From Roseobacter sp. SK209-2-6 (GTDB lineage: Bacteria > Pseudomonadota > Alphaproteobacteria > Rhodobacterales > Rhodobacteraceae), in the NCBI RefSeq assembly GCF_000169455.1, contig NZ_AAYC01000009.1, positions 72,501-136,500 of the forward strand: a stretch of 64,000 nt of DNA, given 5' to 3'. Each line of letters starts with the position of its first letter. The stretch's first letter is position 1. A program made the position numbers and the translations under genes. Below are positions 26,902 through 36,065 of this stretch, piece after piece. The notes under the pieces are model-generated. The model ran no database searches and was not told the origin of the DNA. It worked only from the letters and a program-made list of their open reading frames with translations.

Positions 26902-27097
26902 AAAGGGGCGCGGACTTTGGTGAGTGGTCGGGTACAAGATAGAACCGGTTTTGTCCCCATGTGGTTGAGCACCTTCCCGCGCCCGCACGCGTAGGGGCTT
27001 GATTGATGTTGATGGGGCAGCAATAGACCTTTATTTTATGGTGCTGCCTTGTTAGCTTTGAGCTGCAGAAAAGAAAAAAGAGCAGGCGAGCAAGTAA

Positions 27098-28171
27098 ATG
27101 AAAACGGGCTTTGGGGGCACGTTTGTCATTTCCTGGACGCAGACCGAAATTGACGGATTTCAAGCCGCGCCGTTGGAGACCTTGAAGGTTGGCGCAACTT
27201 GGTCCTGGCGCGGGGAAGCTTTGCGGGTTGATGGCCCGGCGGAGCTGTTGCGACTGGAGATGCCGGACGGCAAATCTGATCTGAGGCAACGCGCCGCGCG
27301 ATCTGTTCGTCGGCTGGTTGGAGATGCGCTTGGAGAGGCGAAGGTCCCGGCACAGCCAATGCCGCACGCATCTCTGCCAGATACGAGTTTTGTCATCACC
27401 GATGGGGTGCAAAGTTACACTGTGACTTTGATTGAAACCGGACCAGAGCAAACCTCTTTGCTGATGTTTGTAGATGAGTTCCCGCCGAGCAGGCGCGAGA
27501 TGTGGGTTGTCCATCATTCACTTGGCGAAGGTCTTCGCCATCGCGATGATCTGCACAATCCGGCAGAAAAAGGTGTCATTTGTTTCAACTCCGGTACCGC
27601 GATCGCGACCCCGGGTGGCGCGCAGTTGATCGAAGATCTGCGGGTGGGCGATGAGGTGCTGACCCGTGATTGCGGTGCTCAGCCGATTGCCTGGATCGGG
27701 ACCAAGAGGATCAGTGGAGCACGGCTTTATGTGACACCCAGTCTGCGGCCCATTCGCATAAAAACTGGGGCTTTGGGGGGCGCTCCTGGAGAGCAGGACC
27801 TGCTGGTTTCGCCGCAGCACAAGATGCTTTTGACCGGAACCGATGCTCAGCTACTCTTCAATACAGATGAGGTGCTGGTCGCGGCGGAAGATCTGGTAAA
27901 TGGCACTACGGTCTTTCGCGATACCTTTGTTAGGGAGGTGACATACTACCACCTGCTTTTGGATCGGCATCAATTGATCTGGGCCAATGGGATGCAAAGC
28001 GAGAGTTTTCACCCGGCCAGTGCTTCGTTGCCCGCTTTGGAGGTCCAAGACCGGATCCGTCTGGAGCAATTGTTGCCTGGTCTGGAGCGTGATCCGTTGC
28101 GCTATGGTGCCTATGCGCGGCGCAATCTCAACCCTTCCGAGGCCGCAATTTTACAGCATGAGGCAGCCTGA
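27098..28171 (+). CDS. Hint-domain (Hedgehog/intein-type) protein
   Basis: 357 residues. A Hint_2-type domain starts near residue 162 with CFNSGTAIATPGGAQLIEDL followed by RVGDEVLTRD and QPIAWIG, and runs to about residue 310. The leading Cys is the nucleophile for an N-S acyl shift in such domains; the block with SPQHKMLL supplies the expected histidine. The N-terminal ~155 residues match nothing I know. There is no C-terminal repeat or secretion signal of the RTX kind, though many Rhodobacterales Hint proteins have them. Whether self-cleavage occurs is unknown. Confidence 0.78.
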   Translation: MKTGFGGTFVISWTQTEIDGFQAAPLETLKVGATWSWRGEALRVDGPAELLRLEMPDGKSDLRQRAARSVRRLVGDALGEAKVPAQPMPHASLPDTSFVITDGVQSYTVTLIETGPEQTSLLMFVDEFPPSRREMWVVHHSLGEGLRHRDDLHNPAEKGVICFNSGTAIATPGGAQLIEDLRVGDEVLTRDCGAQPIAWIGTKRISGARLYVTPSLRPIRIKTGALGGAPGEQDLLVSPQHKMLLTGTDAQLLFNTDEVLVAAEDLVNGTTVFRDTFVREVTYYHLLLDRHQLIWANGMQSESFHPASASLPALEVQDRIRLEQLLPGLERDPLRYGAYARRNLNPSEAAILQHEAA

Positions 28172-28204
28172 GGGAAAAAGCGGAGCAAAAGCGCAGCGGC
28201 AGTG

Positions 28205-28232
28205 TTGACTCTCACTGCTTTGCGAATATAAG
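28205..28232 (+). promoter_or_regulatory. Likely sigma-70 promoter of rpsD
   Basis: TTGACT (28205-28210), a 16-base spacer, TATAAG (28227-28232). It lies about 130 bases before the rpsD start and is the best -35/-10 match in the gap. Confidence 0.55.
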
Positions 28233-28290
28233 CGCGACTTCATTGGTGTTGGTGGCCTCCGCGAGGAGATGCCTGTCATAGGGAAAGCCT

Positions 28291-28333
28291 AATGGCCAGA
28301 CCTAAGAGGACAACGCCCTTCATAGTGGCCATT
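28291..28333 (+). promoter_or_regulatory. Inverted repeat in the rpsD leader
   Basis: AATGGCCA (28291-28298) and TGGCCATT (28326-28333) form an 8-bp stem around a 27-base loop, in the transcribed leader between promoter and start codon. Ribosomal protein S4 represses its own mRNA in E. coli, so a leader structure here may be an S4 control site. Confidence 0.35.
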
Positions 28334-28363
28334 GTGGCCTCGACCTGACGAAGGAGATCAGCC

Positions 28364-28984
28364 GTGACCAAACGCACGTCTGCCAAGTACAAAATTGACC
28401 GCCGTATGGGCGAAAACATCTGGGGCCGTCCGAAGTCCCCGGTCAACCGTCGTGAATATGGCCCCGGCCAGCACGGTCAGCGCCGTAAGGGCAAACTGTC
28501 CGACTTCGGCATTCAGCTGCGCGCCAAGCAGAAGCTGAAGGGCTACTACGGCGACATGACCGAGAAGCAATTCCGTCGCATCTATGCAGAAGCTGTTCGT
28601 GTGAACGGCGATACTGGTGAAAACCTCATCGGTCTGCTGGAGCGCCGTCTGGACGCGGTTGTTTACCGTGCCAAATTCGTTCCTACCGTTTTCGCTGCAC
28701 GTCAGTTCGTCAACCACGGCCACGTCACCGTCAACGGCAAGCGCGTCAACATTCCTTCTTACCGCGTGAAAGAAGGCGACGTGATCGCAGTACGTGACAA
28801 GTCCAAGCAACTGGCTGTTCTGATCGAAGCGACCCAGCTGGCAGAGCGCGATGTTCCTGACTACATCGAAGCCGACCACTCCAAGATGACCGCGACCTTC
28901 GTGCGCACCCCGGGTCTGGGTGATGTGCCATATCCGGTTGTCATGGAACCAAACCTGGTCGTCGAATTCTACGCCAAAAACTAA
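28364..28984 (+). CDS. rpsD: 30S ribosomal protein S4
   Basis: 206 residues from a GTG start with AAGGAG upstream. It binds 16S rRNA early in 30S assembly. The N-terminal S4 domain and the S4 RNA-binding fold ([37 protein letters not shown]) are standard, length normal. It is a single-gene unit between a recognisable promoter and a terminator, as in other Rhodobacteraceae where rpsD lies apart from the main ribosomal operons. Codon use is highly biased, as expected for high expression. Confidence 0.98.
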   Translation: MTKRTSAKYKIDRRMGENIWGRPKSPVNRREYGPGQHGQRRKGKLSDFGIQLRAKQKLKGYYGDMTEKQFRRIYAEAVRVNGDTGENLIGLLERRLDAVVYRAKFVPTVFAARQFVNHGHVTVNGKRVNIPSYRVKEGDVIAVRDKSKQLAVLIEATQLAERDVPDYIEADHSKMTATFVRTPGLGDVPYPVVMEPNLVVEFYAKN

Positions 28985-29015
28985 TTCCCTTCCCTCTTTT
29001 GCGAGGATCGGAACG

Positions 29016-29042
29016 AAGGGCTGCCAATTGGCAGCCCTTTTT
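29016..29042 (+). terminator. Rho-independent terminator of rpsD
   Basis: AAGGGCTGCC, loop AATT, GGCAGCCCTT, then TTTG; a 10-bp perfect stem 32 bases past the stop. Confidence 0.9.
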
Positions 29043-29212
29043 GCATTCTCCACAACTTTTGGGCGGTCGCATTGTGGGGTTGAGCTCACTCTGTGGGTGT
29101 ATTCCTAAAAAGTGATTTCTGAACACAGAAATGCGATTGCCGGTTCTAAAGGGTTGCCGTTAGTCTGACTGTACATGCCAACCGCTAGAGTAGGCAGAAA
29201 AGGGAGAACTCA

Positions 29213-29785
29213 ATGAGCAAAATTTGGAAAGCTGTAGTCGCAGCCGCTGTGCTGTTTGGCGGTTTCGCTGCAGAGGCGGCGCCACTGAAATTGCAACCGG
29301 CGAACCCACAACCCGCTTCGGTAAAACCGGGGCTTTCGGTTCGTTATGCCTATCCCCATGATGTCAAATTCCTGAGCGCGGCAAGGACTGCACTGAAGCA
29401 AGGCTCTGAAGCTGGACGCCCGCTTAGCGGTCTGGACTATCGGGATACAAGTGAAGGGGAAGCCGCCTTGACCTCTAAGCGTGCGGAGAATGTTGCAGCG
29501 GCCATCAAGGGCTATGTGCATTTTGATAAGCCAGGGGTCTATAACATCGATTTTCTGACAAATGATGGTCTGCAAGCCCGGATCGGAGGTAAAGTTGTTG
29601 GTGAGTTCGATGGTCGACAGGCCTGCGAGAGCACCATAATGACGGAAGTTGAAGTGCCTAGCTCTGGTTGGTATCCGGTTGACATCACCTATTTTCAACG
29701 CAAAGGGACCTCATGCTTGCACATGCGTATGGGGCCAGCCGGAAAGCGCGTGAAATGGATGCCAAACAAAGCCTTTGGCCATTGA
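29213..29785 (+). CDS. Exported PA14-domain-like protein
   Basis: 190 residues. A signal peptide (ending GGFAAEAA) directs it out of the cytoplasm. Residues 95-180 look like a PA14-type carbohydrate-binding beta-barrel: GVYNIDFLTNDGLQARIGGK and WYPVDITYFQRKG follow the usual pattern of a strand ending in NDG, then IGGK, then an aromatic and a Y.R region. Two cysteines (ACES, SCLH) could form a disulfide. It stands alone after the rpsD terminator with its own GGGAG ribosome-binding site. A role in binding an extracellular glycan is inference. Confidence 0.6.
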   Translation: MSKIWKAVVAAAVLFGGFAAEAAPLKLQPANPQPASVKPGLSVRYAYPHDVKFLSAARTALKQGSEAGRPLSGLDYRDTSEGEAALTSKRAENVAAAIKGYVHFDKPGVYNIDFLTNDGLQARIGGKVVGEFDGRQACESTIMTEVEVPSSGWYPVDITYFQRKGTSCLHMRMGPAGKRVKWMPNKAFGH

Positions 29786-29887
29786 GAAACCGAAAACGCA
29801 AAATTTTCACTGCGCCAAGTGCAAAAACGCCGGAGAAAGTGCCGGTTCCTGTCATCAGTTCGGCCATGTGCAGGGCTGATGAAAGGC

Positions 29888-30106
29888 TCACCCTCCGACA
29901 AATACACCCTCTTTGGGATAGTAAAAGACCTTTTGGTTATGGAGCCGGCCCAAGAGTTCATGGATCCGGTTGACCATATCATCGGCATCGCTGTCTGGTG
30001 CCGTCAATTGCTCTTGCGACAGCTCCTCTTTGGTGCGCCGTAGTGCCGTTTCAATGAGTTCCATATCCTCAACGGTCAGTTCAAACATGTCATTGTAGTC
30101 GGGCAT
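29888..30106 (-). CDS. Small conserved acidic protein, function unknown
   Basis: 72 residues from an ATG at 30106 with AAGGAG upstream. Acidic and helical (FELTVEDMELIETALRRTKE), ending YYPKEGVFVGG. No membrane segment, metal motif or known domain. The strong ribosome-binding site and its codon use support a real gene. I have the impression of similar short proteins in Roseobacter genomes but cannot name a family. Confidence 0.65.
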   Translation of the reverse strand: MPDYNDMFELTVEDMELIETALRRTKEELSQEQLTAPDSDADDMVNRIHELLGRLHNQKVFYYPKEGVFVGG

Positions 30107-30217
30107 CAATCGCTCCTTTGCAGTTTGCGAAGAAAAGGGAGGCCAGTTTCAAAGCTGGCCTATTGTGATGGGCTTTTCCAGATGTTTGTTTGCTTTGCTG
30201 CGAATTGACAGTCATCG

Positions 30218-30679
30218 TCACAAAGGCAATGGTCGGTTTTCTGCAATTGCTTCCATCGCGAAGTAAGAGGTGACGCTATCCAGCTCGACGCCTGCGATTA
30301 AGCGTTGATAGACTTTGTCATAGCTTCCCATATCCTCTGTCACGACTTTCAGCTGATAGTCATAATCGCCGCCGATCCTATGAAAATCCACCACTTCGGG
30401 AATGGTCAGGACATGACGGCGGAATTGGTCCAGCCATTCCGTCGAATGATGTCTGGTGCGCAGCATGACAAAGACCACAAGATCCAGACCAAGTTTCTCT
30501 CGCGCGATACGGGCTGAGGAACCCTGAAGGATTCCCTTCTCATTCAGTGCTTTGAGCCTGCGCCAGCAGGAATTTTGCGACAGACCGACAAGATCGGCCA
30601 ACTCTCTTTGGGACAGATTGGCATTCTGCTGCAGCTCTCGCAAAAGGCGCAAATCAATATGATCGAAAATTTCCCTCAT
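30218..30679 (-). CDS. Lrp/AsnC-family regulator
   Basis: 153 residues from the ATG at 30679. The AsnC HTH is IDLRLLRELQQNANLSQREL and GLSQNSCWRRLKALNEKG, followed by the RAM (AsnC_trans_reg) ligand domain with GGDYDYQLKVV. It diverges from a class V aminotransferase gene across about 107 bases, so it most likely senses an amino acid and controls that gene, and probably its own. It is close in type to Lrp-like activators of amino-acid catabolism. Confidence 0.88.
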   Translation of the reverse strand: MREIFDHIDLRLLRELQQNANLSQRELADLVGLSQNSCWRRLKALNEKGILQGSSARIAREKLGLDLVVFVMLRTRHHSTEWLDQFRRHVLTIPEVVDFHRIGGDYDYQLKVVTEDMGSYDKVYQRLIAGVELDSVTSYFAMEAIAENRPLPL

Positions 30680-30786
30680 AGTTAGATCGTATGATAGAAC
30701 AATTATGAAAACCACTGTGTAGTTGGTGATGAAATCACTGGGTTCCTCTGTGATGTTAATTGCAACAGAGAACTTGGAGACGCGCC

Positions 30787-32211
30787 ATGACCCTTGAGAC
30801 TTTCAAAACAACACTCAAAGCGGCAGCCCAGGATGGTAGCCTGGCGGGGGGTGTCATCGGCGAAGGGGTCATGATCCCTGGTGCAAATGGAGAGGTGCCG
30901 CTGGTCTATGCAGACTATGTGGCCTCTGGGCGGGCGATGCGCCAAGTAGAAGACTATGTCACCGAACATGTCCTGCCATTCTACGCCAACTCCCATACCG
31001 AAGCGTCTTATTGCGGTTCCTATATTACCCGTTTGCGGCGCGCTGCCCGTGCCGAAATTTCCAGAGTGACAAAGGCCAGTGACGAGGATGCGGTGATCTT
31101 TGCGGGATCTGGCGCGACTGCGGGGCTAAACCGGCTTGTCAGCCTGCTGGAAGTTAACAATGCAGAGGCCCCTGTTGTCCTTATCGGCCCTTATGAACAT
31201 CATTCCAACATTCTGCCCTGGCGGGAAAGCAAGGCAAAGGTTGTTGAAATCCCAGAGGCGCCAGAGGGCGGTGTGGATCTGGAAGCGCTTCGCCTGGCGC
31301 TGACTGAACATGCCTCCAGCGATTTGTTGATTGGCAGCTTCTCTGCCGCCTCCAATGTGACAGGCATTGTCACCGACACAGATGCGGTCAGTCGGATCCT
31401 CCATGCAGCGGGCGGGCTGGCGGTTTGGGATTATGCAGGTGGGGGGCCCTACCTGCCGATCGCGATGCAGGGAGAAGATGGGGCACATAAGGACGCAATT
31501 GTTGTGTCGCCCCATAAATTCCCTGGTGGCCCGGGATCCTCTGGCGTTCTGATCGTGAACGAAAACGTAGTAAAGCGACGCTGCCCCTCTTGGCCCGGCG
31601 GCGGAACCGTGAGCTTTGTCTCACCCTGGACCCATGAGTATAGCGATGACATCGCCACGCGCGAGGAGGCAGGCACGCCTAATGTAGTTGGTGACATTCG
31701 GGCGGCATTGGCCTTCCTGGTGAAGGAAGCCGTGGGAGAGACAGAGATTGCCCGAAAAGAGGCCCGTTTTGCTGAGATGGCCCGTGTTGGCTGGGGCGAC
31801 AATCCGAAGATCAATATCCTTGGTCATTCAACAGCGCACCGCCTGCCGATCTTTTCCTTCACGGTAAAGGGGGCCTCTGGCGCCCCTGTGCACCAACAGC
31901 TTTTCACGCGGATGTTAAGTGACTTTTACGGTATCCAGGCGCGTGGTGGCTGCGCTTGCGCGGGACCCTATGCACATAGATTGCTGGGGATCGAACGGGC
32001 GGAATCCGATGCGCTCTTTGAGGATCTGAAGGCTGGCAAAGAGATGCTCAAGCCGGGTTGGGTGCGTCTGAACTTCTCTTATCTGATGTCAGAGGAAACA
32101 GTTCAGTTCATCATTGATAGTGTGAATGAGCTGAGCGAACAGGCGGAGAGCTTGGCCGAGAAGTATCAGGCGGATCCGCTCACCGCTCGGTTCCAGGCCT
32201 TCGCAGCATAG
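30787..32211 (+). CDS. Class V aminotransferase-fold PLP enzyme
   Basis: 474 residues from the ATG at 30787 (GGAG upstream). The fold is that of cysteine desulfurase/selenocysteine lyase. The PLP lysine is in VVSPHKFPGGPGSSG; a Cys-rich motif GGCACAGPYAHRLLG sits where NifS/SufS enzymes keep their persulfide Cys. It lacks any suf or isc neighbour and is divergent from an Lrp-type regulator, so a catabolic role on an amino acid is more likely than Fe-S assembly. The substrate is not predictable from sequence. Confidence 0.8.
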   Translation: MTLETFKTTLKAAAQDGSLAGGVIGEGVMIPGANGEVPLVYADYVASGRAMRQVEDYVTEHVLPFYANSHTEASYCGSYITRLRRAARAEISRVTKASDEDAVIFAGSGATAGLNRLVSLLEVNNAEAPVVLIGPYEHHSNILPWRESKAKVVEIPEAPEGGVDLEALRLALTEHASSDLLIGSFSAASNVTGIVTDTDAVSRILHAAGGLAVWDYAGGGPYLPIAMQGEDGAHKDAIVVSPHKFPGGPGSSGVLIVNENVVKRRCPSWPGGGTVSFVSPWTHEYSDDIATREEAGTPNVVGDIRAALAFLVKEAVGETEIARKEARFAEMARVGWGDNPKINILGHSTAHRLPIFSFTVKGASGAPVHQQLFTRMLSDFYGIQARGGCACAGPYAHRLLGIERAESDALFEDLKAGKEMLKPGWVRLNFSYLMSEETVQFIIDSVNELSEQAESLAEKYQADPLTARFQAFAA

Positions 32212-32320
32212 ATGGGTGGTTGACCAAGGGGAAAACTGACAGCGAAACCCCCTGACAAGGCTGAGTCTTTGTGGCAGCATTTGACTATTGTTAAATCTGT
32301 TGCATGGTCGGAGTCACGTT

Positions 32321-33970
32321 ATGGCGCTAAAGCTGTCTGCCCCCGTCGGGGATACAAATAGGATCACCAAGCCGGATCCGAAGGCCGGCGAAACCAAGTT
32401 CAAGCCGGTCAAAAACGCAGCTGCTGATGTTGAGCTGGTCCGCTTGATGCTCAAGGCGAATGGCTTCTCCAGTATCGAGATTTCCAAGAAATGCGATGCT
32501 TCGCTGATCAAGGACATCCGAAGCTTTCAAAAGAAGGCTCTGGGCTTCAAAAAACCGGATGGGATTGTGGATCCGGGTATGCGGACCTGGAAGGCAGGCC
32601 TGCCCAAGCTGCAAGCGATGATTGCGGCTGACCAGAAGGTTGAGGTCTACGAAATCAAGGAAGGCGGCCAGACCAAGCAGGTTAAAGTCGCGGAATTCGA
32701 AGAGGGTGAGAAGGCTCTCAAACACGAAATCCTCTCCAAGGCCCGGATGATGTATGGGCAGGCGGAATGCTGGGTGAGTTTCTGCAATGACGTGGAAAAA
32801 ACCCGTCAGGCCGAAGAGGGCATGATGATGGCGATTGCCGAGTTCACCATGTCGACCTTGAATAGCGATACGGATCCGCCCTGGACCCAGATTCTCAATG
32901 CACAGTCTGAGGCCGCGGTGCTGAAGTCTCTTGTCAATCGCGCAAAACCGGACTGGAAAAAGGTTCAAAAGCAGGACGCCAAGGCCACCAAGACCTATAA
33001 TACGGGCCAGAAAGCCTTTGATAAGTTTATCAAGGCTCGGATCGGTACAGCGGGCAAGGCGGTTTTCACTCTGGAAATTGTTCGCGAAACCTCTTTCACC
33101 ATCATCGAAGTCTATGCCACTGCCCGGCTAATGGCGACTAAGGGGATGAGCCCCGCTAAAGCCCATGCCGTTGCCGCTGCGGGAACCGAAGCGATGAAAT
33201 CCGGGGCCGGTCAATTCGGAGAATACCTGGCTGGCAACAAGGTGACCTGGGAAGGGGCTGCAAAGAAGGTTGCGGGAGATGCTTTCTTTGCCGGGCTGGC
33301 GGGCGCGCTGGGCGGGAAGCTCACCGGGTCCTTCCTGAATGGCATTGCAACCAAGGTGGTGTCGCAATTGCCTTCGAAAGCATTCCAGAATTTCTCTCAG
33401 AAGGCCCTGACCAAGTTCATGGAGAAGATGTTCACCACGACGGTTGGGCAGGAGATGCTGAAGAATGCCGCCAAGGAAACTGTTATGCTGTTCAAGCCGG
33501 TGGTCTTGCTGGGGCGTCCACCAAGTCAGAAAGAAGTGATGGACGCCGTGGTCAAAATCGTTTCGGGCGGCATCATGTCGTCGGGGCCGATGAAAGGTGT
33601 TTCCGAGTTTGGATCAAAGTATCTCGCGAATTCGCAATCCTTCCTGGCGGCAAAACTCGCCCCCAATGCCATGGATGCCATTGTGAAACAGGATCTGATT
33701 GCCAAATACGGCGCTGATGTGGTGGAGGAATTCGCCAAGAAGCACGGGCCGGGGATCTACGCAGATGTGGCGGCGGCTATTCAGGATAAAGTCTTTGTTG
33801 CCTATGCGAATGACATCCTCGGGGGATCGGATGGTGGCCAATCCGCCAAGGTTCTGCAAAAGCAGATGGAAGAGAAAATGCGCAAGGATGCCAAGCTGCG
33901 CAAGGAAATCGCCGCCATGATCAAAAAACAGGCGGAGGCCAAGCTGGCAAAATTGGCCAAGGCACGCTGA
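32321..33970 (+). CDS. Peptidoglycan-binding-like protein with hydrophobic Gly/Ala core, effector-like
   Basis: 549 residues from the ATG at 32321 (GGAG seven bases upstream). Residues 30-100 resemble a PG_binding_1 module (ADVELVRLMLKANGF, IKDIRSFQKKALG, DGIVDPGMRTWKAG). No signal peptide. A long helical middle follows, then Gly/Ala-rich hydrophobic patches near 315-350 (FFAGLAGALGGKLTGSFLNG), and a lysine-rich helical end. The plan, and the segment AGNK...AAKKVAGDAFFAGLAGA, echo the protein at 9433-10761 (AGTKPRPTDEILKRAAGGAL). No enzymatic domain is recognisable, and neither gene has an evident immunity partner. Confidence 0.58.
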   Translation: MALKLSAPVGDTNRITKPDPKAGETKFKPVKNAAADVELVRLMLKANGFSSIEISKKCDASLIKDIRSFQKKALGFKKPDGIVDPGMRTWKAGLPKLQAMIAADQKVEVYEIKEGGQTKQVKVAEFEEGEKALKHEILSKARMMYGQAECWVSFCNDVEKTRQAEEGMMMAIAEFTMSTLNSDTDPPWTQILNAQSEAAVLKSLVNRAKPDWKKVQKQDAKATKTYNTGQKAFDKFIKARIGTAGKAVFTLEIVRETSFTIIEVYATARLMATKGMSPAKAHAVAAAGTEAMKSGAGQFGEYLAGNKVTWEGAAKKVAGDAFFAGLAGALGGKLTGSFLNGIATKVVSQLPSKAFQNFSQKALTKFMEKMFTTTVGQEMLKNAAKETVMLFKPVVLLGRPPSQKEVMDAVVKIVSGGIMSSGPMKGVSEFGSKYLANSQSFLAAKLAPNAMDAIVKQDLIAKYGADVVEEFAKKHGPGIYADVAAAIQDKVFVAYANDILGGSDGGQSAKVLQKQMEEKMRKDAKLRKEIAAMIKKQAEAKLAKLAKAR

Positions 33971-34068
33971 GTACTGTGCAGGTGAAACCAGCCAGAATCT
34001 GGCATCTTGCTGCTTTCCCATCTCTCATCAGGGCGTTATGAGGAAGGGGAAGCGAGGAGCCCGTGATT

Positions 34069-35151
34069 ATGACGCAGATTACGCCGCAGCCCGGTATTTT
34101 GGATATCGCTCTTTATCAGGGTGGCCAGAGTCAACTTGCCGGTCATGCAGAGCCGCTAAAGCTCAGCTCGAATGAAAACCCTTTTGGGCCAAGCCCAAGG
34201 GCAGTTGCTGCAGCGGCTGCAGAAATGGCGGCGATCCATCGCTATCCCAGCACGGACCATGCCGAGCTGCGCCAGGCAATTGGCAAGGTTCACAGCGTGA
34301 ACCCCGAGCAGGTGATCTGCGGCGTCGGTTCTGACGAGATCATCCATTTCCTGTGTCAGGCCTATGCCGGGCCGGGTGATGAGGTCATCCATACCGAACA
34401 TGGCTTTGCCATGTATCGCATCAGCACTTTGGCAGCCGGTGCAACCCCTGTCGAAGTGCCAGAGCGCGACCGTTTTGTCGATGTGGATGCCATCCTTGCA
34501 GCGGTGACCAGCGCCACGCGTCTGATCTTTATTGCAAACCCCGCCAACCCCACGGGAACGCTTTTGCCGATGGAAGAGGTGCAGCGCCTGGCCGATGGCA
34601 CGCCAGAGGGCTGCCTTCTGGTCCTTGATGGGGCCTATGTGGAGTTTGCGGCAGGCTATGACGGCGGCAGGACCCTGGTCGAAAGTCGCAGCAATGTGGT
34701 GATGACCCGAACCTTCTCCAAGCTCTACGGGCTTGGCGGGCTGCGTGTGGGCTGGGGCTATGCGCCGCAACATGTGATTGATGTTCTCAACCGTATTCGT
34801 GGTCCCTTCAACCTCAGCAATGCGGCTCTTGCGGGTGCAGAAGCAGCCCTGAAGGATGAGGGCTGGGTGACAGAATGCCTGCAGGTCAATGCAGAAGAGC
34901 GCGCGCGGCTGATAGGCGGGCTGCGTCAACTGGGGCTGGGTTGCGATGAGAGTGCAGCCAATTTTGTGCTGGCACGGTTCGCCGATGAGCAAACCGCCCT
35001 GGCTGCGGATGCCTATCTGAAAGGGCAGGGCATCATCGTCCGTCACCCCAAGAGCTACAAACTGCCCCATGCTCTGCGCATTACCGTTGGCCGCCCCGAG
35101 GACAACAGCCGTGTCTTGGCAGCATTGACGAATTTTAAGGAGCAGGCATGA
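34069..35151 (+). CDS. hisC: Histidinol-phosphate/aromatic aminotransferase
   Basis: 360 residues from the ATG at 34069 (GAGGAG nine bases upstream; a GTG lies two codons earlier). Fold type I PLP aminotransferase of the HisC branch: [12 protein letters not shown] at the N-terminus, NPANPTGT, and the PLP lysine in [16 protein letters not shown]. It overlaps tyrC by four bases (ATGA), so besides histidine synthesis it probably also transaminates arogenate-pathway or aromatic keto acids. Confidence 0.88.
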   Translation: MTQITPQPGILDIALYQGGQSQLAGHAEPLKLSSNENPFGPSPRAVAAAAAEMAAIHRYPSTDHAELRQAIGKVHSVNPEQVICGVGSDEIIHFLCQAYAGPGDEVIHTEHGFAMYRISTLAAGATPVEVPERDRFVDVDAILAAVTSATRLIFIANPANPTGTLLPMEEVQRLADGTPEGCLLVLDGAYVEFAAGYDGGRTLVESRSNVVMTRTFSKLYGLGGLRVGWGYAPQHVIDVLNRIRGPFNLSNAALAGAEAALKDEGWVTECLQVNAEERARLIGGLRQLGLGCDESAANFVLARFADEQTALAADAYLKGQGIIVRHPKSYKLPHALRITVGRPEDNSRVLAALTNFKEQA

Positions 35152-36065
35152 GCAGCGTTGTCTATAATCGTGTAGCCCTGATTGGCCTCGGCCTTATCGC
35201 CTCTTCGATGTATTGGGCGATGAAGCGTGGCGGGCTGGTTGGCGAAGTGACCGGCTATGCCCGAAGCGATGAAACCCGCGAAACCGCGCGCCGTATCGGG
35301 CTATGTGACCGGGTCTGTGATACTGCGCTCGAAGCCGTTGAAGACGCGGACCTTGTGGTGCTGTGTGTGCCGGTTGGTGCCATGGGCAAAGTCATGGAGG
35401 AGATCGGCCCGGCGCTGAAACCTGGTGCAACGGTTTCCGATGTCGGCTCGGTCAAACGTCATGTGATCGAGGCGGTCTCTCCGCACATCGCCGAGGGTGT
35501 CCATTTTGTTCCTGCGCACCCGCTGGCCGGGACAGAGCATTCCGGGCCGGAATCCGGCTTTGCAGAACTTTTCGATAATCGCTGGAACCTCTTGGTGCCA
35601 GTGGAGGGCAGCGACCCAGCGGCCGTGGCCCGCCTTCGGCAGCTTTGGGAAGGCATGGGGGCCAATGTCGATGAGATGGAGGCGGATCATCATGATCTGG
35701 TTCTTGCGGTCACCAGCCATGCGCCACACCTGATTGCCTATACCATGGTAGGCGTTGCGGATGATCTGCGTCGTGTGACCGACAGTGAGGTGATCAAATA
35801 CTCGGCGGCAGGATTTCGCGACTTTACCAGGATTGCGGCCTCGGATCCGACGATGTGGCGCGATGTCTTTCTGACCAATAAGGATGCAACGCTGGAAATC
35901 CTGGGGCGTTTCACTGAAGAGCTCTTTGCCCTTCAGCGGGCCATCCGAACCGGCGATGGTGAACACCTGCATGATTATTTCACCCGCACCCGCGCAATCC
36001 GCCGGGGCATTATCGAAGCTGGGCAGGATACTGCGGCTCCGGACTTTGGCCGGGGACAGTCCTGA
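35148..36065 (+). CDS. tyrC: Prephenate/arogenate (cyclohexadienyl) dehydrogenase
   Basis: 305 residues. The NAD(P) Rossmann motif is [12 protein letters not shown] near the start; the catalytic region includes [14 protein letters not shown] and the following helical PDH domain. It oxidatively decarboxylates prephenate or arogenate in tyrosine synthesis. It is translationally coupled to hisC upstream and overlaps the next gene by one base (TGATG), so the three form one operon. Confidence 0.9.
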   Translation: MSSVVYNRVALIGLGLIASSMYWAMKRGGLVGEVTGYARSDETRETARRIGLCDRVCDTALEAVEDADLVVLCVPVGAMGKVMEEIGPALKPGATVSDVGSVKRHVIEAVSPHIAEGVHFVPAHPLAGTEHSGPESGFAELFDNRWNLLVPVEGSDPAAVARLRQLWEGMGANVDEMEADHHDLVLAVTSHAPHLIAYTMVGVADDLRRVTDSEVIKYSAAGFRDFTRIAASDPTMWRDVFLTNKDATLEILGRFTEELFALQRAIRTGDGEHLHDYFTRTRAIRRGIIEAGQDTAAPDFGRGQS

